IMG/VR virus record: IMGVR_UViG_3300002144_000140
Location: 1-48,262 of that record
DNA length: 48,262 nt
Source: a virus
Direction: 5' to 3' (one strand)
The position numbers and the translations under genes are program-made. The notes beneath the pieces were generated by a model. That model saw only the letters and a list, made by a program, of their open reading frames with translations. It had not been told where the DNA came from and did no database searches. This document shows positions 25,384 through 33,466 of the stretch, one piece after another; position 1 is the stretch's first letter; the number at the start of each line of letters is the position of its first letter.

Positions 25384-25584
25384 ATGGCTATTACCAATAC
25401 AGTGGTTAATAAAATCTTTAACGACCTTGAAGAGTTTTACAATTATTGTCGTTTTGAAGGTCAAGTCTTCAATGAAGCCGATCTTTACAAATCAGATGCT
25501 AGAGCATGGCAGGCTTATACAAAGTATCGCAATTGGCTGAGAGCAAAAGCTCGAGGTGGTGTAAGGAATAACCGTAATGCGTAA
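25384..25584 (+). CDS. Small conserved phage protein
   Basis: This 66-residue helical protein has an aromatic-rich middle (YNYCRFEGQVF, RAWQAYTKYRNWLRAKARGG) and a basic tail. I recall similar small proteins in marine phages. No function is known. It overlaps the glycosyltransferase start by 8 nt. Confidence 0.6.
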   Translation: MAITNTVVNKIFNDLEEFYNYCRFEGQVFNEADLYKSDARAWQAYTKYRNWLRAKARGGVRNNRNA

Positions 25585-26740
25585 ACTGTTTTACATGGGG
25601 CTAGAACCCTATGAAGGCAGGTACACACTACAATTAGAGGAATGGTCTCGTCGTGCTTTTGCACGTCGAGATATTTCTTGGGTAAATGTACCTGGAAAAA
25701 CTATCGACAACACTAAAGCAATCAGTGTAGGACAAGTGCTTGATGCACACGGGCGCAGTTATTTTGCAATGAGTCAGATGATGAACCTTGTGCAAATGAT
25801 GCGTGAAGGTGAAGTTACAGGCGAAGACGTTGTATTCTTTGAAGATATGTTTCAACCTGGAATGGAATCACTTCCGTATATTATGGATCAGATTCCAGCA
25901 GAGCAACGTCCTAAAGTTTGGATTCGTTGTCTAGCACAAGCTATTGACCCAGATGACTTTGTACATGTTTGGGGCATGAGTAAATGGATGAGTTTATATG
26001 AAGAAATGTGCAACGAGTTTGTTACTGGTGTATTAGCAAGTAATGAAGAAATGGTTGCTAACATGAAGATTGCAAACTGGACTGCGCCTATTTATAACGT
26101 CAGTGGACTTGCTTTTGATAAAGAAGAAGTACAAGAACGTGTAGGTGTTATTAAACCGTTCGACCAACGTGCTAAACGTGTAGTATTTGCTGCTCGTTGG
26201 GATCAAGAAAAACAACCGGGCTTTTACATGGATTTAGCAGAGCAATATTCTGATAAGACAGTGGAGTTTGCTATTGTTCAAGGCGGACCGTTGCGTTCAA
26301 ACAATCCTAAATACATCGAACGTGCTAGAGCTTTAGAAGCAAAAGGTGTATTAAAGATCTACGAAGATCAAAAGAAGAACGATTATTATAACATTTTAAA
26401 TGATAGCCGTGTACTGTTTAATTGTGCATTACAGGATTGGACTAGTAATACTGTAAGTGAAGCAGATGCACTAGGTGCTAATGCATTGTTTCCAGCATAT
26501 CGTAGTTTTCCAGAAATTTTTGTAAACGATCATACACGCTTGTATATTCCGTGGAGTATAGAAGATGCTACAAACAAGTTGAAAGCATTGTTAGAACATC
26601 GTCATCCATATGTTGGAAAGATTTCGGATTGGACTAATGGTACTATCGATCGTTACATTGACATTATGCAAGGTAACGGTGAACAATGGAACCGTAATAG
26701 CAATCGCTACAGAGATGAAGTAGCAAAGAGAAAGTATTGA
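25577..26740 (+). CDS. Glycosyltransferase (GT-B-like)
   Basis: In this 387-residue protein the C-terminal half has RVVFAARWDQEKQPGFYMDL, typical of the donor-binding domain of family 4-like retaining glycosyltransferases, then IYEDQKKNDYYNILNDSRVLFNCALQDWTSNTVSEADALGAN-like features including the usual E-x7-E style acidic site. It transfers a sugar from a nucleotide donor to an unknown acceptor. The neighbouring epimerase and dehydrogenase could provide the donor. Acceptors could be DNA, virion protein or host surface glycan. Confidence 0.8.
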   Translation: MRKLFYMGLEPYEGRYTLQLEEWSRRAFARRDISWVNVPGKTIDNTKAISVGQVLDAHGRSYFAMSQMMNLVQMMREGEVTGEDVVFFEDMFQPGMESLPYIMDQIPAEQRPKVWIRCLAQAIDPDDFVHVWGMSKWMSLYEEMCNEFVTGVLASNEEMVANMKIANWTAPIYNVSGLAFDKEEVQERVGVIKPFDQRAKRVVFAARWDQEKQPGFYMDLAEQYSDKTVEFAIVQGGPLRSNNPKYIERARALEAKGVLKIYEDQKKNDYYNILNDSRVLFNCALQDWTSNTVSEADALGANALFPAYRSFPEIFVNDHTRLYIPWSIEDATNKLKALLEHRHPYVGKISDWTNGTIDRYIDIMQGNGEQWNRNSNRYRDEVAKRKY

Positions 26741-26742
26741 TT

Positions 26743-27348
26743 ATGTGGACTAAGGATGATATCAAGACTCACTTTATAAATCTAAAAATACCAGATGATG
26801 TTATTGTAGATTTTACTAGAAAAGAAAATCCAATACACGGAGCAATAGGTTTTTGGGCTGAAAGAGAATTTGAAAAGTATAGCAAATTAGACTTCAACAA
26901 CGGCGAAGGTGTTGATTTACCTAGCGGATTCAATGGCGACTCCAATCCATGGGAGGTAAAAACCCAAGAAATAAATAGCAATGCTTTTTTAACAATCGGA
27001 GCATACTCAAAAAACGCTATAGTAACTTCTAGTGGAAAAGTCTGTTTTAATAAGTTAACAACTAACTTAATATACATTCAATGGTGCAAAAACCGTGGCA
27101 TAGTAAAATCAGTAGATTTTATTAACAATAATACAAAGTTTGTAAAAGATGACGTTAGCACGTACTTGAAGCTTGCGGCTGCTGAAATTAGTGAAGCTAA
27201 AGAACCTCCTAAACACAGAGAATGGTTAAACGGCGATCGTTCTTATCCGTTTGTTATGGCAAATAAAGGAAAAGGAATGATTCAAGTTAGAATGACTAAG
27301 ACCCAATTGCTTGGCAGAACGTTAAACACAGGATTTTTATTCGAATGA
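26743..27348 (+). CDS. Unknown protein, possible PD-(D/E)XK nuclease fold
   Basis: This roughly 201-residue protein contains GFWAEREFEKY, then GVDLP and WEVKTQ, an arrangement like the Asp ... Glu-x-Lys metal site of PD-(D/E)XK nucleases. The evidence is thin and no full motif set is verifiable by eye. Start is ATG 26743 rather than the TTG at 26737. A nuclease beside DNA-modification genes would be meaningful, but this is inference. Confidence 0.6.
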   Translation: MWTKDDIKTHFINLKIPDDVIVDFTRKENPIHGAIGFWAEREFEKYSKLDFNNGEGVDLPSGFNGDSNPWEVKTQEINSNAFLTIGAYSKNAIVTSSGKVCFNKLTTNLIYIQWCKNRGIVKSVDFINNNTKFVKDDVSTYLKLAAAEISEAKEPPKHREWLNGDRSYPFVMANKGKGMIQVRMTKTQLLGRTLNTGFLFE

Positions 27349-28217
27349 AAGTATTAGTCACAGGAGCAACCGGCTATGTAGGAAGTCATGTTTGCAGATT
27401 ACTTAAAGAACACGGGCATTATGTATCCGCTATGGATATTAATCTACATGGCGAATACAATGACATAAGTGCATATTGCGATGAATTTTTTAAAACAGAT
27501 GTAACCGAAATAGATTATAATTTTGGTGAATACGATGCTGTTGTGCATTTAGCAGGACGTAGTATTGTTCCAGTTAGTATGAAAATTCCTACAGAATACT
27601 ATCGTGTTAATACCATGGGTACTGCTAATTTAATTAATCATGTAAAAACACCGCATGTATTGTTTGCTAGTACAAGCAGTGCTTGGGAAATGAAGTCACC
27701 GTATGCTCGCAGTAAGGTCGGAGCAGAAGATGTAATCAAAGAAAAAGCAGATGGTTACACTATTTTTAGATTTTTTAATGTATCAGGCACCGATGGAATT
27801 CATCGTCAACTGGGTGCGCCTTCGCATCTTATTCGTGTTGCAGCTATGGCAGCGTCCGGTAAACGTCCTAATATAGAAATATTTGGTGACGACTACGATA
27901 CTAGAGATGGAACTTGCATACGTGATTACGTTCATGTAGTTGACCTAGCTAAAGCAATTACTAAAGCTGTAGAAGCAGGACCAGCAAATACTCCGTATGA
28001 GTGTCTTGGATCTAACAAAGGATGGACTGTTTTAGAAGTGCTCGATACAATGGAAAAAGTTACTGGAGTAAAACTTAACAGAGTACTAGCACCACGTAGA
28101 CAAGGTGATGCAGTTGCAAGTGTAGTTGATAATCTTAGTGATTTTATTAAATTAGAAAAAACTATCGAAGACATGTGTTTAGATCAATACAAATTGGAAA
28201 TAGGAAGAAATGGATAA
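27345..28217 (+). CDS. NAD-dependent sugar epimerase (GalE-like)
   Basis: This 290-residue short-chain dehydrogenase fold has GATGYVG at 7-13, FASTSSAW, YARSK (Tyr120, Lys124 catalytic pair) and RDYVHVVDLA. These are signs of UDP-glucose 4-epimerase relatives. It probably makes a UDP-sugar for the glycosyltransferase upstream. It overlaps the preceding gene by 4 nt and the next by 8 nt. Confidence 0.88.
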   Translation: MKVLVTGATGYVGSHVCRLLKEHGHYVSAMDINLHGEYNDISAYCDEFFKTDVTEIDYNFGEYDAVVHLAGRSIVPVSMKIPTEYYRVNTMGTANLINHVKTPHVLFASTSSAWEMKSPYARSKVGAEDVIKEKADGYTIFRFFNVSGTDGIHRQLGAPSHLIRVAAMAASGKRPNIEIFGDDYDTRDGTCIRDYVHVVDLAKAITKAVEAGPANTPYECLGSNKGWTVLEVLDTMEKVTGVKLNRVLAPRRQGDAVASVVDNLSDFIKLEKTIEDMCLDQYKLEIGRNG

Positions 28218-28512
28218 AGAAACATACTACGGAGTTAGCGAAGACACTGTTACAATAACCCTTGATGCTTACAATACGACGACGATTGATTCAGTTAATT
28301 GGTCAGATGCTAATAATGCTGTTTTTAGTATAGACGGCATTACATTAGATAGTAGTTATGTAGAATTTGAAGATACTATGCCCGAAGTTGCTAAAATAGA
28401 AGACATGTGTAAAGAGTATCCAGCATTAGAAAAAGCGTATGAAAATTTTAAAACAATGTATAAACTGGTTCACCAAGACTGGGTCGGGAACCAAAAAAAG
28501 GAATCTAACTAA
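28210..28512 (+). CDS. Conserved small phage protein
   Basis: This 100-residue acidic N-terminal region of strands is followed by a helix KIEDMCKEYPALEKAYENFK and MYKLVHQDWVGN. I recall this C-terminal stretch from many marine T4-like phages with unknown function. It starts inside the epimerase gene's end, and its stop overlaps the next ATG. Confidence 0.65.
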   Translation: MDKETYYGVSEDTVTITLDAYNTTTIDSVNWSDANNAVFSIDGITLDSSYVEFEDTMPEVAKIEDMCKEYPALEKAYENFKTMYKLVHQDWVGNQKKESN

Positions 28513-28694
28513 TGGCTATGAATCATCAACCTAAAAAGAATGCCGACGCAGATTTAATTGCAGAGTTTCTAGCAAAAGGCAATGCTGTTACTGTAGGTAA
28601 AACTAAACCCATGGCAAATGAATTAGGCATTAGTAACTACACGTGGAATAACAAACTTACTAAGGCAGAGAAAGGTGCAAAGGACGGAAAATGA
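28512..28694 (+). CDS. Small hypothetical protein
   Basis: In this 60-residue protein the segment DADLIAEFLAKGNAVTVGKTKPMANELGIS could contain a short helix-turn-helix-like region, but evidence is weak. Alternative start is ATG 28518. It overlaps the phosphoribosyltransferase gene by 4 nt. Confidence 0.55.
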   Translation: MAMNHQPKKNADADLIAEFLAKGNAVTVGKTKPMANELGISNYTWNNKLTKAEKGAKDGK

Positions 28695-29239
28695 AAAAGA
28701 AATACTATAGCTGGAATGATCTAGAACTTGCTGCTAATAAGATTATTATACAAATGTATAAAGACGGATGGCAACCGGATTACATTGTAGGTATTACACG
28801 AGGTGGGTTGCCGTTGGCAACCGTTCTTAGTCATAAAATTGGGTGTAGAATGGAAACACTTAAAGTTAAACTACGAGATGCCGAAGATGGCGAGGTTTGC
28901 GAAAGTAATTGCTGGATGAGTGAAGATGCGTTTGGATATAACTATCCAGAAAAATCTGGTGTCACTGGCGCACGTTGGGATATTAAACAACGTAAGAACA
29001 TTCTCATTGTAGATGACATAAATGATACCGGTGCTACATTCAATTGGATCAAACAAGATTGGCAGAGCAGTTGTTTGCCTGATGAAGATAATTGGAATAC
29101 AGTTTGGGGTAACAATGTACGCTTTGCTGTAATGACAGAAAATTTAGGTAGTAAGTTTAATGATGTAAACTATTACTACGACGAAGTAAACAAATCAGAA
29201 GAAAACATTTGGCTTGTATATCCATATGAGGCAGAGTAA
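28691..29239 (+). CDS. Phosphoribosyltransferase-family protein
   Basis: In this 182-residue protein the PRPP-binding motif ILIVDDINDTGAT lies at 104-116 and the pyrophosphate loop ITRGGLPLA at 35-43, as in purine (xanthine-guanine-like) phosphoribosyltransferases. It could salvage purines or a deazaguanine base; the base-binding part is not diagnostic. A 29-residue insertion-like Glu/Cys-rich stretch (62-90) is unusual. Its stop overlaps the next ATG. Confidence 0.82.
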   Translation: MKKKYYSWNDLELAANKIIIQMYKDGWQPDYIVGITRGGLPLATVLSHKIGCRMETLKVKLRDAEDGEVCESNCWMSEDAFGYNYPEKSGVTGARWDIKQRKNILIVDDINDTGATFNWIKQDWQSSCLPDEDNWNTVWGNNVRFAVMTENLGSKFNDVNYYYDEVNKSEENIWLVYPYEAE

Positions 29240-29454
29240 TGAGCAATGTTATAAAATTTGAACCAAAAGAAAAGATGTGGACACTGAAGTTTATTTGTCC
29301 ACAAGTCGTTAGTGTAAACAAAACTAAGGATGACGATTTTGCTATTGAGTTGAATAGAGGCGCAGGCACGGCTTGGGTACCAGCTAAAACTAAAGTAGAA
29401 GCAAAACGTAAATTACACGCTGTTATTAAAATTACGGAATGGATTGATGATTAA
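29239..29454 (+). CDS. Small hypothetical protein
   Basis: This 71-residue mixed alpha/beta protein has no known motif. It begins in a TAATG overlap with the phosphoribosyltransferase and ends overlapping the next gene. The WVPAKTKVEAKRKL segment is probably a strand-helix unit. Confidence 0.55.
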   Translation: MSNVIKFEPKEKMWTLKFICPQVVSVNKTKDDDFAIELNRGAGTAWVPAKTKVEAKRKLHAVIKITEWIDD

Positions 29455-29680
29455 AGATTGGTCCGTTACTGATATTACGAATCATATAAGTAAAATTGCT
29501 TGGGCTGAATCAGATAAACACATGGACGGATTTGTCACTTGGGGTTGTAAACAAGACCTTTATCAAATACTTTGGTTTGTAGAAAACAAACTTAGAAACT
29601 GTAGTACTTACGCAGGCGAAGAAGAGTTTGTCGAACAACACAATAAAAAAGAAACTTGGAGAATACTAAGTGAGAAATAA
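29447..29680 (+). CDS. Small hypothetical protein
   Basis: This roughly 77-residue protein is rich in Trp with two Cys (WGCKQDLYQILWFVEN). Start is ATG 29447, overlapping the previous stop; TTG 29444 is an alternative. No family is recognised. Confidence 0.55.
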   Translation: MIKDWSVTDITNHISKIAWAESDKHMDGFVTWGCKQDLYQILWFVENKLRNCSTYAGEEEFVEQHNKKETWRILSEK

Positions 29681-29852
29681 ATATGCAATCAAAGTATTTC
29701 TTGACAAAACTGATTGGATTTATCTAACCGAAGCTGGAGGTACTATGTTTGAAGTAGTACCTAAGTTATTTAAAACTAGAAAAGAAGCAGAGAAATATTC
29801 CGAACTATTTAATAACATAGAAATAGTAAGATATAGAAATAAAAATAATTAA
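29670..29852 (+). CDS. Small hypothetical protein with GTG start
   Basis: This 60-residue protein begins at GTG 29670 inside the previous gene's last codons. The pattern KYAIKVFLDKTDWIYLTE followed by a helix is a small strand-helix fold common in phages. It is the last gene before the folE promoter. No function is known. Confidence 0.55.
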   Translation: MRNKYAIKVFLDKTDWIYLTEAGGTMFEVVPKLFKTRKEAEKYSELFNNIEIVRYRNKNN

Positions 29853-29856
29853 CCCG

Positions 29857-29885
29857 TTGACAAATAATCTAAATAATGTTACTAT
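29857..29885 (+). promoter_or_regulatory. Sigma-70-type promoter for folE
   Basis: TTGACA at 29857-29862, 17-nt spacer, TACTAT at 29880-29885. A 42-nt leader ends in CTCGGAGAAG as Shine-Dalgarno for ATG 29928. It starts the folE-queE-metK string. Confidence 0.82.
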
Positions 29886-29927
29886 AAACAATAAGATGAC
29901 ATCCTCGTCTATAACTCGGAGAAGATA

Positions 29928-30611
29928 ATGAAGACAAGTAAAAAAATTAAACAACGCATCGAAGCGGCTAAAGGTCGTTATTGGGCAGGCGATAATATTT
30001 CGCAATACATTGAAGAAAATGAACTACCAGAACTTATCAACGAACTTGCTAAAAAGTTTGATGACGTGCTAGATAGTCTTGTAATCGATCGTAAAACAGA
30101 TCCTAATAGTATGGATACTGGACGTAGACTTGCAAAAATGTATGTTAAAGAACTAATGTCAGGACGATACTATCCAATGCCCAATGCAACAGCATTTCCT
30201 AATCATGTAGATGATGGGTATGAAGGCATGCTGGTCGTGCGTAGCGAACTTAAAAGTGTTTGTTCGCATCATCACCAACCAGTAACAGGTGTAGCATATA
30301 TTGGTATTATTGCAGCAGATAAACTGATTGGTCTTAGCAAGTATACACGCATTGCACAATGGTGTGCTAGACGTGGTACATTGCAAGAAGAACTATGTAA
30401 CGACATTGCACGTGAGATTATGTCAGCAACAGGTGCAGCAGATGTAGGTGTTTATATTCAAGCTACACATGGTTGCTGCGAGAATCGCGGCATTATGGCA
30501 CATAGTAGTCTAACACAAACTACTGTACTTAAAGGTGCATTTAAAACTGATCCAGGTACAAAGAAAGAGTTCTTTGACAATATTAAATTGCAACAGGAGT
30601 TTGCACGATGA
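29928..30611 (+). CDS. folE: GTP cyclohydrolase I
   Basis: In this 227-residue protein the zinc ligands Cys112 and His115 (SVCSHHHQP) and Cys183 (HGCCENRG) match the family, as does GLSKYTRIAQWCARR. The enzyme converts GTP to dihydroneopterin triphosphate, the first step of 7-deazaguanine synthesis. It has its own strong promoter. A 51-residue gene and queE follow with overlaps, which supports a role in base modification rather than folate supply. Confidence 0.93.
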   Translation: MKTSKKIKQRIEAAKGRYWAGDNISQYIEENELPELINELAKKFDDVLDSLVIDRKTDPNSMDTGRRLAKMYVKELMSGRYYPMPNATAFPNHVDDGYEGMLVVRSELKSVCSHHHQPVTGVAYIGIIAADKLIGLSKYTRIAQWCARRGTLQEELCNDIAREIMSATGAADVGVYIQATHGCCENRGIMAHSSLTQTTVLKGAFKTDPGTKKEFFDNIKLQQEFAR

Positions 30612-30763
30612 TGAATATTTTAGACATTAAAAGTAAACGAATTGATAATGTAAATCGTATTGTTAAAAATACAACGCCAAACTCTTGGGCACATAAACAT
30701 TGGTCAACTGTTCTTGCTAGTTTATTACGTGATTGGAAACGATCGGTAGGAGAAGCAAAATGA
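30608..30763 (+). CDS. 51-residue hypothetical protein between folE and queE
   Basis: The frame ATG 30608 to TGA 30763 is joined by ATGA overlaps to both folE and queE, and contains the queE ribosome site AGGAGAAG near its end. The peptide is basic with three Trp (NSWAHKHWSTVLASLLRDWKR). No family is recognised. Confidence 0.6.
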   Translation: MMNILDIKSKRIDNVNRIVKNTTPNSWAHKHWSTVLASLLRDWKRSVGEAK

Positions 30764-31656
30764 AACTAAGATATAGCGAAGCGTTTTACAGCGTACAAGG
30801 CGAAGGTAAGTTTGTAGGAGTACCTAGTGTATTCCTGCGTACCTTTGGTTGTAACTTCCGTTGCATGAACTTTGGACTTGGTCGTGATGAGCCTAGTCGT
30901 GCAGAAAAACTTGCAAACGGACAAAGATACAATCAAGAAGTAAAAGACTTGCTGGACGGCGGTATATTAGATCGTGTTGAAAAGTTTGAAGACTTGCCTA
31001 TTATCCATACAGGCTGTGATACATATGCAAGTATCTATCCCGAGTTTAAACACTTGGTACATGATGCTACTATTGATGAAGTAGTAGAACACATTCTGTC
31101 GCTTACTCCAGAAGGTAAGTGGACAATGGATAATGGACAGGATGTCCATTTGATTTTAACAGGTGGCGAACCTTTACTTGCTTGGCAGCGAATGTATATT
31201 GAATTGTTTGAACACCCGCGTATGAAGGATTTAAAAAATGTTACTTTTGAAACAAACACTACACAATATTTACACGACGATTTCTTTAAATATCTTAACA
31301 ATCAAGATAGAATTACAGTTACATGGAGTTGCAGCCCTAAACTCTCCGTATCAGGAGAAAGTTGGGAAGATGCTATCAAGCCTGGCGTTGCTTTCAACTA
31401 CAGTCTTGTGGACGGTAGTGACATTTATCTTAAATTTGTTGTTGCTGATCGTGCAGACATTGAAGAAGCTGGCAGAGCTGTTCAAGCATATCGTGACGAA
31501 GGCATTGAGTGTCCGGTATATCTTATGCCGCTTGGAGGACGTTCGGAAGAGTATAATCTCAACGTTCGAGAGGTTGCAGAAGTTTGTATGGAAAAAGGAT
31601 GGCGCTTTACCCCAAGACTCCACATTAGCTTATTCGGAAATGCCTGGGGGACTTAA
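30760..31656 (+). CDS. queE: 7-carboxy-7-deazaguanine synthase (QueE), radical SAM, with insertion in the Cys motif
   Basis: In this 298-residue protein FYSVQGEGKFVGVPSVFLR is the QueE opening. The radical SAM cysteines are Cys31 and Cys35 (CNFRC), but the third lies at Cys86 in CDT after a ~50-residue insertion; bacterial QueE has it 2-14 residues away. LTGGEPLL and FETN follow, and the C terminus HISLFGNAWGT is family-typical. It makes 7-carboxy-7-deazaguanine using SAM. ATG 30760 has AGGAG upstream. Confidence 0.9.
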   Translation: MKLRYSEAFYSVQGEGKFVGVPSVFLRTFGCNFRCMNFGLGRDEPSRAEKLANGQRYNQEVKDLLDGGILDRVEKFEDLPIIHTGCDTYASIYPEFKHLVHDATIDEVVEHILSLTPEGKWTMDNGQDVHLILTGGEPLLAWQRMYIELFEHPRMKDLKNVTFETNTTQYLHDDFFKYLNNQDRITVTWSCSPKLSVSGESWEDAIKPGVAFNYSLVDGSDIYLKFVVADRADIEEAGRAVQAYRDEGIECPVYLMPLGGRSEEYNLNVREVAEVCMEKGWRFTPRLHISLFGNAWGT

Positions 31657-31726
31657 ACAAAACGAGCAGTTGCGCAAAGCAATGAAGGCTCCAATAGACT
31701 TAGATAAAATTAGAAACGGATTATAA
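31640..31726 (+). CDS. Possible 28-residue peptide between queE and metK
   Basis: The short frame ATG 31640 to TAA 31726 starts within the last codons of queE in another frame and ends directly at the metK ATG. It contains QLRKAMKAPIDLDKIRNGL. No independent evidence of translation is visible apart from filling a 70-nt gap exactly and lying just after a GGAAA purine stretch. Confidence 0.35.
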   Translation: MPGGLKQNEQLRKAMKAPIDLDKIRNGL

Positions 31727-32821
31727 ATGAACTATATTTTTACTAGTGAAAGTGTTAGCGACGGACACCCAGATAAGATCGCAGACCAAATCTCAGATGC
31801 ACTCGTTGATGCAGGGTTAAAGGCAGGTGATACTACTACTCGTGTTGCGGTCGAAACACTTGTAACTACTAACCATGTTACGTTGGCAGGCGAAGTAAAA
31901 AACTTTAATGTGAGCAAGGACGAAGTAAAAGAAATTGTACGCAATAAAGTTAAAGAGATCGGTTATGAACAGGATGGGTTTCATTGGGATAAACTAAACA
32001 TCTACAATGAAATCCATTCACAAAGTGCTGACATTGCGCTGGGCACTGATGACTTTGGTGCTGGAGATCAAGGCATTATGTTTGGATACGCTTGTAATCA
32101 TACACCTAGTATGATGCCAGCACCTATTCATTATAGTCATGCGATTCTTAAAGAACTTAAAGCGTCACGTCTACCAGGCAGTGTACTTGGGCCAGATGCT
32201 AAGTCTCAAGTAAGTGTTGAGTATAATGGTGCTAGACGCGAAGGTATTGTTAACCGTATCGATCAGATTGTTATTAGTACGCAACACACCGAAGGCGATG
32301 TAGAAGTAGCAAGAGATTTAGCTCGATCAGTAGCAACAAGTGTATTAGGAGATTTAATTGATGACGAAACTGTATGGCACCTTAACCCAACTGGTAACTT
32401 TGTTATTGGCGGGCCTGACGGGGATGCGGGCGTTACTGGAAGAAAAATTATTGTGGATACATACGGCGGTTTTGCCCCTCATGGTGGTGGTGCTTTTAGC
32501 GGTAAGGATCCTACAAAAGTAGATCGCAGTGCAGCATACATGGCACGTTGGATTGCTAAGAACGTTGTAGCAGATGAAATGGCAGACTGGTGTAACATTC
32601 AGTTAAGCTATGCTATTGGTGTTAAACAGCCTACTAGTATTCTTGTTGATAGTAATGGACACAACCGTAGTATTGAGCGTTTTATTCGTAAAGAGATTGA
32701 TTTAAGTCCAAAAGGAATCATTGATCGCTTTGACTTGTTTAACTTCTACGAGTACAGTAAGAATTGTGTGTATGGACACTTTGGTGACAAACTTGTACCG
32801 TGGGAAAGGATTGGATGGTAA
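31727..32821 (+). CDS. metK: S-adenosylmethionine synthetase
   Basis: This 364-residue protein (bacterial enzymes ~384) has SDGHPDK at 11-17, GAGDQGIMFG at 111-120 and GGGAFSGKDPTKVDRSAAY near 253-271. All three family signatures are intact. It makes SAM from methionine and ATP. SAM feeds the radical SAM enzymes QueE and the twitch protein and the methyltransferase nearby. Its last five codons are duplicated 637 nt downstream in a 27-bp direct repeat. The TAATG overlap couples it to the next gene. Confidence 0.95.
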   Translation: MNYIFTSESVSDGHPDKIADQISDALVDAGLKAGDTTTRVAVETLVTTNHVTLAGEVKNFNVSKDEVKEIVRNKVKEIGYEQDGFHWDKLNIYNEIHSQSADIALGTDDFGAGDQGIMFGYACNHTPSMMPAPIHYSHAILKELKASRLPGSVLGPDAKSQVSVEYNGARREGIVNRIDQIVISTQHTEGDVEVARDLARSVATSVLGDLIDDETVWHLNPTGNFVIGGPDGDAGVTGRKIIVDTYGGFAPHGGGAFSGKDPTKVDRSAAYMARWIAKNVVADEMADWCNIQLSYAIGVKQPTSILVDSNGHNRSIERFIRKEIDLSPKGIIDRFDLFNFYEYSKNCVYGHFGDKLVPWERIGW

Positions 32822-32829
32822 TGAGTCTG
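32803..32829 (+). repeat. Direct repeat copy 1 (27 bp): metK end and next start
   Basis: Identical to 33440-33466. It holds the last codons of metK, its stop and the start of the P-loop gene. Confidence 0.85.
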
Positions 32830-33405
32830 CTGATATATCCCACAGGTTCAGGCGGTCACTTTCTAACTGCACTGTGTGATAATTTTAAAATACCACACAC
32901 TGTTACTAAAGATAACGAATGGATTATTGATCAGGCATCGGCTTTGTCAGTAAGCCATTTGTACATTCAGTGTTTTCCATTATCTAAATTTAGACAATTT
33001 TTGGATAGTATAGATAATGTATTGGTTATGGATATTGGATCATACCAATATTATGTGGAAGAATTAACTGACATTAAACGTGGCAAACATAGTCCCAGTA
33101 ATTGGATTATGCCACCAGTAAACAGTCGTCGTATCAGCCGTCTTGTCAGCCGTGAGAACAGGAGGCATTATATTGCTTTCTATAACAGGTTGCAAAGGCT
33201 GGGTAAACGTGTTATACTTGTAAATTATAAGAACTTGATTATCAATCAACAGCATAATGAAATACAGAAATTTTTTGATTTTGTACATCTAAATGTTGAT
33301 GACTTTGGTGGGATTGATGCAGTAGCAAGTTTGATTAAGGCGTATCATGACAGTAACACCAATGTAATGAAAAACAACGGAGCAATAAATTGCTTAAAAA
33401 ATTAA
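32821..33405 (+). CDS. P-loop protein, sulfotransferase/kinase-like
   Basis: In this roughly 194-residue protein the N terminus LLIYPTGSGGHFL is a P-loop-like phosphate-binding loop, as in phage sulfotransferase-like proteins. VNYKNLI later fits the fold. The substrate is unknown. Start is ATG 32821 in a TAATG overlap with metK. The gene is bracketed by the two copies of the 27-bp repeat, so it can be lost or gained as a unit. Confidence 0.65.
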   Translation: MSLLIYPTGSGGHFLTALCDNFKIPHTVTKDNEWIIDQASALSVSHLYIQCFPLSKFRQFLDSIDNVLVMDIGSYQYYVEELTDIKRGKHSPSNWIMPPVNSRRISRLVSRENRRHYIAFYNRLQRLGKRVILVNYKNLIINQQHNEIQKFFDFVHLNVDDFGGIDAVASLIKAYHDSNTNVMKNNGAINCLKN

Positions 33406-33439
33406 AAATTGTAACGGGTAACACCCAGTATACAATATA

Positions 33440-33466
33440 GGAAAGGATTGGATGGTAATGAGTCTG
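33440..33466 (+). repeat. Direct repeat copy 2 (27 bp): start of methyltransferase gene
   Basis: Exact second copy of 32803-32829, carrying a dead fragment of the metK end followed by the methyltransferase ribosome site and start. Confidence 0.85.

Noticed and set aside
30733-30759. Upstream start for queE
   Set aside because: ATG 30760 has a good AGGAG site, matches the family N terminus and overlaps the preceding small gene in the usual ATGA manner.
31238-31639. Long frame over queE leading into the short peptide before metK
   Set aside because: It lies in another frame of a clear QueE with intact motifs and has low-complexity hydrophobic translation; only its last 28 codons fill an unclaimed gap.
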